In this document: positions 23,551 to 30,514 of the stretch, in pieces | Layout: each line of letters opens with the position of its first letter | How positions within the stretch are numbered: the first letter of the stretch is position 1 | From: Anaerolineae bacterium | Lineage (GTDB): Bacteria; Chloroflexota; Anaerolineae; 4572-78; J111 | Length of the DNA stretch: 36,545 bases | Direction: 5' to 3' | NCBI GenBank assembly: GCA_022071955.1 | Contig: JAJVIM010000036.1 | Coordinates: forward strand, 1 to 36,545 | Notes under the pieces: model-generated | The model's database searches: none | The model's input: only the letters and a program-made list of their open reading frames with translations | What the model was told of the DNA's origin: nothing | Made by a program: the position numbers and the translations under genes

Positions 23551-23700
23551 CGTTCATCACCTCTTTCTCAGTTTTCGTTAGGGTCACGGAATGTTCGCCA
23601 CCACGCACCTGGTTGTGGTCGGTGGCGAGTGGCGCGTTTTTACCCGCCGCCCGTTACTTGCCACCCGCCGCCTTTTTCAAGTGGCGAAAAACCAAAGACA

Positions 23701-24609
23701 CTAACAGTTTTCCAGAAAGCCGGCCAGCCGGCTGACTTTGGGGTTGGCCCGCAGCTTCGCCAGCGCCTCGACCTCGATTTGGCGGATGCGTTCCCGGGTC
23801 AGGTCGTACCGGGCGGCAATGCGGGTCAGCGTCTGATGCTCCGGGCTGCACCCGGCCAGTCCAAAGCGCATCCGCAGGATTGCCTCCTCGCGGGCAGACA
23901 ACTCGCCCAGCGCCTGCTCGATGATCGCGGCCAGCAGCGCCGTCTCCGCGCCTCGCGGGGTGTTTTCAACGCCGGCCACCACCTCGCCCCAGGGGGTATT
24001 GTCATCGTCATCGCCAAGGGGGGTATCCAGGCTGACCGGCGGCTGCGCCTGGCCCCACAACTCCCTGACCGTTTCGACGGGTTCATTGGCGGCAGCCGCA
24101 ATTTCTTCGAGACTGGCCGCCGCGCCGTTTTCCTGGTTCAGCCGGGCAGCCACCCGGCGCAGGCGGGACAACCGGCCGGCCTGGTAGACCGGCAGCCGGA
24201 TGGCGCGGCCCTGGTCGGCCACGGCGCGGCCTATCGCCTGCCTGATCCACCAGGTAGCGTAGGTACTCAGCCGGGTTGCCCCCTGGCCGGGCCGCCATTT
24301 GTCAATGGCCCGCATCAGGCCAATGACGCCTTCCTGGCATAGCTCCTCCATCGTCAGGCCGAGGCGCTGGTAACGAGCGGCAATGCTGATAACTAGGCGG
24401 CCATTAGCCTGAACGAGCGTGCCGCGGGCCAACTGCCCCTCCTCCACCTGCCGGCGCAGGGCGGTCGCGTCTGCGGCGTTATCGCCAATCACAGCCGCCA
24501 ACAGCGCCGCCGCCTGCCGGCCCTGTCCAATCAGTTGCAGCAGCCGCGCTTCTTCCTGGGGAGAAACCGGCGGGGTGGCCGCCAGTTGGGTGATAGAGTT
24601 AATCATCAT
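23701..24609 (-). CDS. RNA polymerase sigma-70 family factor (RpoD/SigA-like)
   Basis: A 302-aa sigma factor. Region 2 is clear at about residues 66-140 (ANGRLVISIAARYQ, MEELCQEGVIGLMRAIDKW, LSTYATWWIRQAIGRAV). It is followed by a region 3 stretch, and region 4 near the end (LTRIAARYDLTRERIRQIE). Region 1.1 is absent and the N-terminus is short, so this is an alternative factor rather than the housekeeping one. GAGGT sits 6 nt before the ATG at 24609. The start overlaps the small basic gene upstream by 11 bp. In this setting it may direct transcription of the element genes. Confidence 0.88.
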   Translation of the reverse strand: MMINSITQLAATPPVSPQEEARLLQLIGQGRQAAALLAAVIGDNAADATALRRQVEEGQLARGTLVQANGRLVISIAARYQRLGLTMEELCQEGVIGLMRAIDKWRPGQGATRLSTYATWWIRQAIGRAVADQGRAIRLPVYQAGRLSRLRRVAARLNQENGAAASLEEIAAAANEPVETVRELWGQAQPPVSLDTPLGDDDDNTPWGEVVAGVENTPRGAETALLAAIIEQALGELSAREEAILRMRFGLAGCSPEHQTLTRIAARYDLTRERIRQIEVEALAKLRANPKVSRLAGFLENC

Positions 24610-24784
24610 TGTTACCTCGCTTTTCGTTGATGATGACAGGTTGACCGGCCTCTGCCCGCACCGGCCGCCAGGCCAACCGGCCCTCGCGCTGAACCAGGGT
24701 CAGGCCGGTGAGGCGTTCCAGCGCCGCCAGCAGCCGGTCGCCGGCCCGGCTCTCAAACAACCAGCGTTTGGCCCGGTCACGCAT
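24599..24784 (-). CDS. Small basic protein between the CCA enzyme and the sigma factor
   Basis: A 61-aa protein starting MRDRAKRWLFESRAGDRLLA. It overlaps the end of the CCA enzyme gene by 8 bp and the start of the sigma gene by 11 bp, so it is a tightly coupled operon member. A TTG at 24811 would add nine residues. No known domain. The tight overlap on both sides is the main argument that it is real. Confidence 0.55.
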   Translation of the reverse strand: MRDRAKRWLFESRAGDRLLAALERLTGLTLVQREGRLAWRPVRAEAGQPVIINEKRGNNDD

Positions 24785-26339
24785 CGGCCGGCCCCGATGT
24801 TTCTTCGTCAATCAGCGCCAGCAGCGTTTCGCGGCTGTTCAGCGCCGGGTCGTCCAGCACCGCCGCGGCCAGCTTTTTCAGCACCGCGCCCACGGCCGGG
24901 CCGGGTTTGAGGCCCAGGCGGGCCATTACGTCTTTCCCGCCAACGGCCAGTTGGCTGCCGCCGGTGGCCTTGACCTCGGCCAACACAGCGCGGATTCGCG
25001 CCGTTTCCGCCAGCGTTTTGTCGCGGTCGCGCCCGGCCCGGTCCGCTTCGCGGGCCGCCAGCAGCACGGGGAGCAGCGCCGCGCCCCAGCGTTGTTCGAT
25101 GCGCCGGCCCCAGCGCCGGATGGCCGCGTCGCTGAAATCGCCGGTTGGCACGGCCATATGCTCGGCGGCGACGCCTTCCAGCAGCTTGCGGTCGGGGTTG
25201 GACATCTGCCACCGTTCAGCCACTGCCCCGGCGATGCGCTGCCCGGCTTCTTCGTGGCCGTAAAAGGTGAACTCGCCCGGCGCTCCCTGTTTGGGCGCGG
25301 CGGTTGCCGGTTTGCCGCTGTCGTGCAGCAGCATCGCCAGCCGGAACAGGCCGGGCGACACCCCTTCCGGCGCTTCGGCGGCCTCCAGAGTCTCCATTGT
25401 ATGCGCCCATACATCGTTGCTGCCGTGATGGGCGTTCTGCGCCTGGCCGATGGTCGGTTCCAGTTCCGGCAGGAATTTGGGCAGCAGCCCCAGGTCGCGG
25501 TACATCTCCAGCGCCCGGCGGGGATGCGCGGTAGCCAGCGTTTTGACAATTTCCTCGCCAATGCGCCGGCCCGACAGCGGTCCCGGCAGCAGGTGGAGGC
25601 TGGCCCGGATGTCGGCTTTGGCTTCATCGGACAGGCGGCGGTTATCGCTTTCGCAGGCAAAGCGGATCGCCCGCAGCACCCGCAGCCGGTCCTCGGCGAT
25701 GCGCTTCCGGCCGTCGCCGACAAAGCGGATCAGGCCGTCGCGGAGGTCGGTCAACGCGCCGCCGGCATTGCCGCCCGGCCCAAAGGCCTGGCCGGTATGC
25801 GGGTCCACCGCCAAAGCGTTGACGGTCAGGTCGCGCCGGGTCAGGTCCTCGCCGATGTCGCGGGTGAAGCGGGTCACCGCCCGCCGCCCGTCGGTTTCCA
25901 CGTCGAGGCGGAAGGTGGTGACTTCAATCGGTTCGCCGCTACCAGCCGGCGGCAGCACCAGCACCGTGCCGTGGCTTTCGCCGCCATTGGAGCGCACCCG
26001 GTTGCCAAACAGGGCGCGCACCTCGTCCGGCGTGGCGGAGGTGGCAATGTCGATGTCTTTGGGCGGCAGGCCGGTCAAGGCTTTGCGCAGGAAGCCGCCG
26101 ACAACCACCGCCTGGAAGCCGGCGGCGGTCAGCCGGGCGGTGATGTCGTGGGCGTTGGGGAACTCGCGGCTGCCGCCGTTTTCGCAGTGGGTGCAGCCGC
26201 CGTCGCGGCGCAGGAAGTGGCGGCAGTTTGGGCAGAAGCGCAGCAGGTTGCGGCTGCCGGCCCAGAAGGCTTCGATGTCGGGGCAGCCGGCCGATGTCGC
26301 CGGGCGGGTCGATGTCAGGGGGGTACGATTGCAGGCCAT
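24777..26339 (-). CDS. CCA-adding/poly(A) polymerase family nucleotidyltransferase with HD domain and N-terminal zinc ribbon
   Basis: A 520-aa class II nucleotidyltransferase. The catalytic head is at about residues 79-100 (VVVGGFLRKALTG, then KDIDIAT with the two metal-binding aspartates). It is followed by TRRDLTVNALAVD and RVLRAIRFA. An HD phosphohydrolase domain follows (HTMETLE, AMLLHDSGKP, GHEEAGQRI). Family members add CCA or poly(A) to RNA 3-prime ends. Unusually, residues 36-52 carry a CPNC...CTHC zinc ribbon. The usual GGxVRD reads GGFLRK here. The start at 26339 has GAGGAAAT just upstream. The preceding tiny gene also encodes a zinc ribbon. Confidence 0.87.
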   Translation of the reverse strand: MACNRTPLTSTRPATSAGCPDIEAFWAGSRNLLRFCPNCRHFLRRDGGCTHCENGGSREFPNAHDITARLTAAGFQAVVVGGFLRKALTGLPPKDIDIATSATPDEVRALFGNRVRSNGGESHGTVLVLPPAGSGEPIEVTTFRLDVETDGRRAVTRFTRDIGEDLTRRDLTVNALAVDPHTGQAFGPGGNAGGALTDLRDGLIRFVGDGRKRIAEDRLRVLRAIRFACESDNRRLSDEAKADIRASLHLLPGPLSGRRIGEEIVKTLATAHPRRALEMYRDLGLLPKFLPELEPTIGQAQNAHHGSNDVWAHTMETLEAAEAPEGVSPGLFRLAMLLHDSGKPATAAPKQGAPGEFTFYGHEEAGQRIAGAVAERWQMSNPDRKLLEGVAAEHMAVPTGDFSDAAIRRWGRRIEQRWGAALLPVLLAAREADRAGRDRDKTLAETARIRAVLAEVKATGGSQLAVGGKDVMARLGLKPGPAVGAVLKKLAAAVLDDPALNSRETLLALIDEETSGPADA

Positions 26340-26347
26340 TGATTTCC

Positions 26348-26455
26348 TCAGAAATTTGTTGATTTGAGTTTGCAGGGGCCGCAGATGTCGCCGGGTTTGG
26401 CGACGCGGCGTTGACCGCATTGGGCGCACAGGGTGGCTTGGGCTTCACAGTTCAC
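26348..26455 (-). CDS. 35-aa zinc-ribbon peptide
   Basis: GTG-start frame encoding MNCEAQATLCAQCGQRR and then DICGPCKL. The two CxxC knuckles (CAQC and CGPC) form a complete miniature zinc ribbon. It stops 8 bp before the ATG of the CCA enzyme gene and is the first gene after the leftward promoter. The cysteine pattern is too regular to be chance, but the start codon choice is tentative. Confidence 0.6.
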   Translation of the reverse strand: MNCEAQATLCAQCGQRRVAKPGDICGPCKLKSTNF

Positions 26456-26486
26456 CTCTCAGGTTCAGGATTCCGGTTGGGGATAT

Positions 26487-26515
26487 TTGACAACCGGGCG
26501 AAAAGATGATATTAT
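26487..26515 (+). promoter_or_regulatory. Rightward promoter overlapping the leftward one
   Basis: TTGACA (26487-26492), a 17-bp spacer and TATTAT (26510-26515). The -10 box overlaps the -10 box of the opposing promoter by two bases. It would start near 26522, 45 bp before the first gene of the rightward unit. Confidence 0.82.
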
Positions 26516-26542
26516 TATAGCTATTACATAACCATTTGTCAA
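26514..26542 (-). promoter_or_regulatory. Leftward consensus promoter
   Basis: On the minus strand, TTGACA (26537-26542), a 17-bp spacer and TATAAT (26514-26519): a perfect sigma-70 consensus. It would start transcription near 26507, ahead of the zinc-ribbon/CCA/sigma operon. Confidence 0.85.
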
Positions 26543-26566
26543 CTTTAACTTGCAAGGAGAATCAAA

Positions 26567-27427
26567 ATGACTGCAACAAATGGCAACAACCCCGATTGGC
26601 TGGACTTTGAAGCCCCCGCCGGGGCGCAGGCCGAAACCGCCAGCTACCCCACCATCCAGTGGTTCAACGGCGGGCAGGGCAGCGCCCACCCGGTTATGAA
26701 AACCGGCGGCTGGGAACTGCCGACCAAATGGTTTGGCGAGGTTATCGGCCACGCCCTCGACGTGTTCGACATCGAACATCAGGGCGCGGAAAACCCCGCC
26801 GGCACCGACCCGGCCTATCTGCTGGCGACGCTGCACTTCGCGGCGGTGGCCAAACACATCAGCTACTATGTTGGCGCGGGCAAAGAGCGCCGCTGGTTCA
26901 CCGATTATCAGCCGGGCCGCTTCAGCCGGGTTAAACTGCTCGGCTTTGTGCGCGAAATCGAGGCGATTAACCCGCTGACCCCGGTCATCGTCACCTTCCG
27001 CAGCAGCGTGGCTCGCGACTTCAACGCTGTTGCCAAAGCCTTCCGCAGCGACGTGCTGGCCAACGCCGACCGCATCGCGGCTGAAATGGCCCGCGACGCC
27101 GGGCGTAACGCGCCGGACAAGTTCCTGCCCTACGCCTTCTGGCTGCCGCTGGGCGCGGTGGGTAAACGGGTCAAAACCGGCGGCGGCAGCCAGAAGTCGC
27201 AGTACGCGCCCCTGGAAGGCAAATGGGACAGCGCCGCCTTCCAGAGCGATGACCGCAACAAAGTCATCGCCGCGCTGAAGGCGCTGGCCACCCCGGCGGA
27301 ACTGCGCGGCTACGTCCGCGACAACTTCTACGATGAAGCCCGCCAATGGCTGGAAAACGAGAAAGCCAAACTCGCCGGCCACGTCGATGAACAGGAGTTC
27401 ACCGCGCCGGAGGGCGACGACGAATAG
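26567..27427 (+). CDS. Conserved-looking protein of unknown function, first gene of the rightward unit
   Basis: A 286-aa soluble protein starting MTATNGNNPDWLDFEAP, with AAGGAGA 8 nt before the ATG. It has aromatic-rich N-terminal motifs (YPTIQWFNGGQG, GGWELPTKWFG), a basic middle and a very acidic end (EQEFTAPEGDDE). The acidic tail resembles those of ssDNA-handling proteins. The neighbouring SSB gene supports a role in element DNA metabolism. A loose resemblance to DUF5895-type proteins was considered but is not certain. An intrinsic terminator separates it from ssb. Confidence 0.7.
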   Translation: MTATNGNNPDWLDFEAPAGAQAETASYPTIQWFNGGQGSAHPVMKTGGWELPTKWFGEVIGHALDVFDIEHQGAENPAGTDPAYLLATLHFAAVAKHISYYVGAGKERRWFTDYQPGRFSRVKLLGFVREIEAINPLTPVIVTFRSSVARDFNAVAKAFRSDVLANADRIAAEMARDAGRNAPDKFLPYAFWLPLGAVGKRVKTGGGSQKSQYAPLEGKWDSAAFQSDDRNKVIAALKALATPAELRGYVRDNFYDEARQWLENEKAKLAGHVDEQEFTAPEGDDE

Positions 27428-27443
27428 ACATTGTTATTGAACA

Positions 27444-27469
27444 GGGGCGGGTAACGCCGCCCCTTTTTT
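27444..27469 (+). terminator. Rho-independent terminator before ssb
   Basis: GGGGCGG (27444-27450) pairs with CCGCCCC (27457-27463), followed by six T. It lies 16 bp after the upstream stop and 23 bp before the ssb ATG, so it may attenuate rather than abolish read-through. Confidence 0.85.
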
Positions 27470-27491
27470 GAAACTTTCAGGGAGACTTGTC

Positions 27492-27908
27492 ATGTACCAA
27501 AAACTTGTGATTGCGGGCAACCTGGGCCGCGACCCCGACCTCCGCTACACGCCCTCCGGGCAGGCGGTGTGCAAGTTTAGCGTCGCCACCGAGCGGCGCT
27601 GGACCGGCAGCGATGGCCAGGCGCAGAAAGAAACGGTGTGGTTCAATGTTTCGGCCTGGGGCAAACTGGCCGAAACCTGCAACCAGTACCTCGCCAAAGG
27701 GCGCAAAGTGCTGGTCGAAGGCCGGCTGACGGTTGACCGCGAAACCGGCGGGCCGCGGGTGTGGCAGGCGCAGGATGGCGGCTACCGCGCCAGTTACGAA
27801 GTGACCGCGCTTGAAGTGCGCTTCCTCGGCGGTGGGCGCGGTGGCGACGCTGCCGCTGACGATGGTGAAAGCGGCGGTCATCTGTCGGAAGACGAAATCC
27901 CGTTCTGA
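27492..27908 (+). CDS. ssb: Single-stranded DNA-binding protein
   Basis: A 138-aa SSB. The OB-fold starts MYQKLVIAGNLGRDPDLRYT and continues with KFSVATERRW, TVWFNVSAWGKLAE and KGRKVLVEGRL. The tail ends in the acidic SSB tip EDEIPF, which docks partner proteins. The ATG at 27492 is chosen because AGGGAGA lies just upstream and the homology begins there. It has a short linker and is close to the minimal SSB length. It is probably an element-encoded copy used in DNA transfer or replication. Confidence 0.94.
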   Translation: MYQKLVIAGNLGRDPDLRYTPSGQAVCKFSVATERRWTGSDGQAQKETVWFNVSAWGKLAETCNQYLAKGRKVLVEGRLTVDRETGGPRVWQAQDGGYRASYEVTALEVRFLGGGRGGDAAADDGESGGHLSEDEIPF

Positions 27909-27918
27909 GTTGAATTGG

Positions 27919-27945
27919 CCGGGCCGGGCGAATCGCCCGGCCCGG
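27919..27945. repeat. Perfect 12-bp-stem hairpin after ssb
   Basis: CCGGGCCGGGCG and CGCCCGGCCCGG pair perfectly around an AAT loop, 11 bp after the ssb stop. No T-tract follows, so it may be an RNA-stability or processing stem rather than a standard terminator. Confidence 0.7.
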
Positions 27946-27961
27946 TGGAAAGGAATTACCA

Positions 27962-28114
27962 ATGTTATCTTTTTCTTCCGGTTTGTTGATTTTTCTGTTC
28001 GCGCTGGTCTTGCTGTTTCTGAATAACGAAGGACCAAAACTCAAACTTAAATTCAGGCCGGTGATTTTCAGGCGCGGATGGGCTGGTAGAAATGCCAAAA
28101 CTAATTCTGATTGA
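27962..28114 (+). CDS. 50-aa single-pass membrane peptide
   Basis: ATG at 27962 is preceded by GGAAAGGAATT, a very good ribosome site. Residues 4-20 (FSSGLLIFLFALVLLFL) form one membrane helix, followed by a basic tail rich in K and R. The 3-prime end overlaps the HAD gene by 23 bp. Tiny membrane proteins are common in conjugative modules, but no family is recognised. Confidence 0.6.
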   Translation: MLSFSSGLLIFLFALVLLFLNNEGPKLKLKFRPVIFRRGWAGRNAKTNSD

Positions 28115-28655
28115 TGCTGATTTCACTCTGCTGGACGTGGAGCGTGACTTTGCGCTCCGGCCCGGCGTAACCCAAACCCTGGCCCGGCTCAAGGCGCAGG
28201 CTAATGGGCCGCACATCGCCATTGTCACCAACCAGGGCGGGCCGGCCTGCCGCACCGCCGGGTGGGACTGGTCAGCGAAGTACCCTGACTTGCCTGAAAT
28301 CGAGACCCGTTACAACACTCTGGCCGCTGACCTGGACCTGCCGCTGTACCTGAGCCTGGCCTACATCACCTCGCAGGGCGATGTTTTGCTGCCGCCCGGC
28401 GTTACCCCGGACGACCCCCGGGCTAACCCGGCCTGGCGCTGGCCGGCGGCGGGACTGTTTATTCAGGCGATGCGCGACTTTGGCATTCGCCGGCCCGGTG
28501 AAGTCCTGCTGGTCACCACGCAGGACAAAGCCAAATGCGCCGCCCGGTCATTGCGTATCCCGGTGGCCGACGGGCAACCGTGGTTTAACCAACCGGCAAG
28601 GCCCGTGTCGAAACCGGCGCCCCGCCGCCTGACCCCGCTACGAGCGCCATTCTGA
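28092..28655 (+). CDS. HAD-superfamily phosphatase, polynucleotide 3-prime-phosphatase/histidinol-phosphatase-like
   Basis: A 187-aa HAD hydrolase. Motif I is IDADFTLLD (nucleophile D8, second D10). Motif II is VTNQGG (about residues 45-50), the form seen in PNKP phosphatases and HisB-type enzymes. The VTTQDKAKCAARSLRIP segment is near residues 140-158. In an SSB/FtsK context, removal of DNA 3-prime phosphates is a sensible but unproven role. The tail RRLTPLRAPF ends like the next small gene. The start overlaps the membrane-peptide gene, and the stop forms TGATG with a possible next start. Confidence 0.75.
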   Translation: MPKLILIDADFTLLDVERDFALRPGVTQTLARLKAQANGPHIAIVTNQGGPACRTAGWDWSAKYPDLPEIETRYNTLAADLDLPLYLSLAYITSQGDVLLPPGVTPDDPRANPAWRWPAAGLFIQAMRDFGIRRPGEVLLVTTQDKAKCAARSLRIPVADGQPWFNQPARPVSKPAPRRLTPLRAPF

Positions 28656-28684
28656 TGGCCGCCGTTGCTAATTGGAGACTCCCA

Positions 28685-28795
28685 ATGTCGATTTTTCTTG
28701 ACGTAGAAACCGACGCCAATACCGGCCTGCTGCATTTCCTGCCGCCTATCACTGCGCCGGGTAACTACGATTTACCGGCGGAGGCGCCATTTTGA
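28685..28795 (+). CDS. 36-aa peptide ending in AEAPF
   Basis: ATG at 28685 has TTGGAG 8 nt upstream. An in-frame ATG at 28655 in the TGATG overlap would give 46 aa. It starts MSIFLDVETDANTGLLHFLP and ends LPAEAPF. Its stop overlaps the next start (TGATG). No family is known. The chain of TGATG couplings on both sides argues that it is translated. Confidence 0.5.
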   Translation: MSIFLDVETDANTGLLHFLPPITAPGNYDLPAEAPF

Positions 28796-29007
28796 TGGAC
28801 GCCAAACAACGCTTTCAACGAGTTGCGGCGCTGGCCGCCGCCCGGGCTATATTGCGTATCAACGGCGTTAACCCGGCAGTCGCCGGCTCACCGGCGGCGC
28901 TGAACGCGCTGCGGCGCAGCCCGTACCAGGTCAAATTGACCGGCGGTTTCCAGCGCCAGTTCAGGCGCGACTGGCAAACCTGGCAGAAACAGGGCCGGTT
29001 ACAGTGA
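28795..29007 (+). CDS. Small basic hypothetical protein
   Basis: A 70-aa protein starting MDAKQRFQRVAALAAARAIL. It is strongly basic in its C-terminal half (TGGFQRQFRRDWQTWQKQGR), which could bind nucleic acid. It is coupled by TGATG overlaps to both neighbours. No domain is recognised. Confidence 0.6.
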   Translation: MDAKQRFQRVAALAAARAILRINGVNPAVAGSPAALNALRRSPYQVKLTGGFQRQFRRDWQTWQKQGRLQ

Positions 29008-29219
29008 TGGCCGACCGGGTGGCCCTGCATGGCCTTGTCTACGAAATCGCGGACACAGAGGTGCGGATTGTCGCGGTCAACCGGGCCGATGCGACCGTTA
29101 TTTTGAGCCGATTTCAGGCGCAGTCCGTTGCCGGTTATTTGCAGGGCTGCGGCTTTTCGGTTTCAACTCAGCAAATCATTGAGGCGGTTGACGCCTGGAA
29201 CGGAGCATCCAATGAATGA
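29007..29219 (+). CDS. Small hypothetical protein
   Basis: A 70-aa protein starting MADRVALHGLVYEIADTEVR, alternating short beta strands and a C-terminal helix. It starts on a TGATG overlap with the gene before, and its end overlaps the next start at 29212. No function can be assigned. Confidence 0.6.
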   Translation: MADRVALHGLVYEIADTEVRIVAVNRADATVILSRFQAQSVAGYLQGCGFSVSTQQIIEAVDAWNGASNE

Positions 29220-29360
29220 CGATAAGTTGGACAGGTTTTTAACCTGGGGAGCAACCCCGGACTGGATCAGTCCACTGTTGGGCCTGATTCGGGATTTTAC
29301 CAACGGCCCACATTATAACTTCTACCCAATGAGCAACACTTTTTAGCAGTTAGTGCAAAA

Positions 29361-29963
29361 TTAACAATCTAACTGTGCAATAGGTTCAGTGAACTGACAG
29401 TGGTAGTAAGCACAGATACGCTCCATCAGTTCGAAGGTTGAGAGCAAACGGGCCGGTTCAACGACAGCCCGCTTGCCGTGGACCCACTTGGGTTCAATCG
29501 GATTAAGCCAAGGACTTTTGATTGGTAAACGGCAGATAATCAAGCGACAACCGCCTTCTTGTTTGACCCGGCGATTGTACGATCTGATCCAGGTGCGAAC
29601 TTCGTGACTGATGTGCCAGGAGGCGTTATCCCAAATGAGCAACAACGCCCGTTTGCCTTGGGTCGCGAAATCAGCCAGCAACCAGGCCAGAAAAGTGCAG
29701 GTGGTAGTACTGACCGGACGTCTTTGGACAAAGCGCACTCGCATCTGGTTTAGACCGGGCAGATACAGCCCATAGCAAGCCATCGCTTTGGGGTCCGGAT
29801 CATGACGTGGCACCTGTTTCTGAAATAATCGTAACGGTTGAGTTTCAGTCCAACTATGTAAGTACGGTTGTTTTTCCCGGCTCCACCAGACTTCGTCTTC
29901 AAAGCCCAACACGATGTCTGAATTGTTCCGGGCCAACCGGATGAAACGGTCACGTTGTTTTTT
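29361..29963 (-). CDS. IS630 transposase, second frame (catalytic part)
   Basis: This carries the DDE domain: D in GFEDEVWW, D in LLIWDNASWH, and E in SPWLNPIEPKW. The frame is open from the A8 tract (29958-29963 as AAA AAA) through KQRDRFIRLARNNSD. It has no good start codon of its own; a TTG at 29936 is possible. It therefore probably depends on fusion with the first frame by slippage on the A8 tract. Confidence 0.85.
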   Translation of the reverse strand, partial: KKQRDRFIRLARNNSDIVLGFEDEVWWSREKQPYLHSWTETQPLRLFQKQVPRHDPDPKAMACYGLYLPGLNQMRVRFVQRRPVSTTTCTFLAWLLADFATQGKRALLLIWDNASWHISHEVRTWIRSYNRRVKQEGGCRLIICRLPIKSPWLNPIEPKWVHGKRAVVEPARLLSTFELMERICAYYHCQFTEPIAQLDC

Positions 29964-30459
29964 TTAACGCATAAGCCGGGTCTGGACTGCTAATCCATTG
30001 TTTGGCCCGTTTCCAATTGATGCCTAAGCGTTCGACCGCATCCAGAATTGTCGGCGCTGACAATTGGGTCTCACTTAAGCCTTGTTCGTGGCAGACTTCG
30101 GCCAACAACCGTAGGCTCCACAGACTGGAACTCTTGCCAAAGCTACGCGGGCTTTGATGCAAAATGGCCTGCACCTGTTCTCGTTTAGCAGCCGTCAATA
30201 CCGGTTCAACGCTGATGGGCACATTTGAACCCCGCTCCAGGCAAGCCAGGCCACGTGTTTCAAAATCGCGGATGGCGTTCCGCACGGTTTGACTGGCACA
30301 TTGTAGGTTTTTGGCGATGGTTGATGGCTTTTCGCCGGCGGCGCTGGCCAACAAGATTTGGCAACGGCGCAACGTAAAGGCCTCCGGGCTGTGCAACCCA
30401 GCCTTGAGTTTCTTTTGTTCTTCTATAGTTAGCTGACGTACTAATAGGGGTGGTTTCAT
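29950..30459 (-). CDS. IS630 transposase, first frame (DNA-binding part)
   Basis: A 169-aa N-terminal part with a helix-turn-helix (STIAKNLQCASQTVRNAIRD) and an RQLTIEEQKKLKAGLHSPEA start. It ends KKTT just after an A8 run at 29958-29965. Joining to the catalytic frame needs a net +1 (or -2) shift, or one A fewer in the transcript. Some IS630 members make the full protein this way, but here it could also be a simple mutation. Confidence 0.82.
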   Translation of the reverse strand: MKPPLLVRQLTIEEQKKLKAGLHSPEAFTLRRCQILLASAAGEKPSTIAKNLQCASQTVRNAIRDFETRGLACLERGSNVPISVEPVLTAAKREQVQAILHQSPRSFGKSSSLWSLRLLAEVCHEQGLSETQLSAPTILDAVERLGINWKRAKQWISSPDPAYALKKTT

Positions 30460-30514
30460 CCTTCAGCAGTATACCTCTTTAACCTGTTTACACAATTACT
30501 TTGTTAAAGATGCA

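Noticed and set aside
23342..23608. 88-codon minus-strand frame over the 23212-23550 gene
   Set aside because: It overlaps a frame with a better RBS and becomes a low-complexity glycine/alanine/arginine run.
24708..26342. Plus-strand frame of 544 codons antisense to the CCA enzyme
   Set aside because: High-GC shadow frame. The minus strand has clear nucleotidyltransferase and HD motifs.
26465..27382. Minus-strand frame of 305 codons antisense to the first rightward gene
   Set aside because: It would cross both promoters. The plus strand has an RBS, an acidic tail and a terminator directly after its stop.
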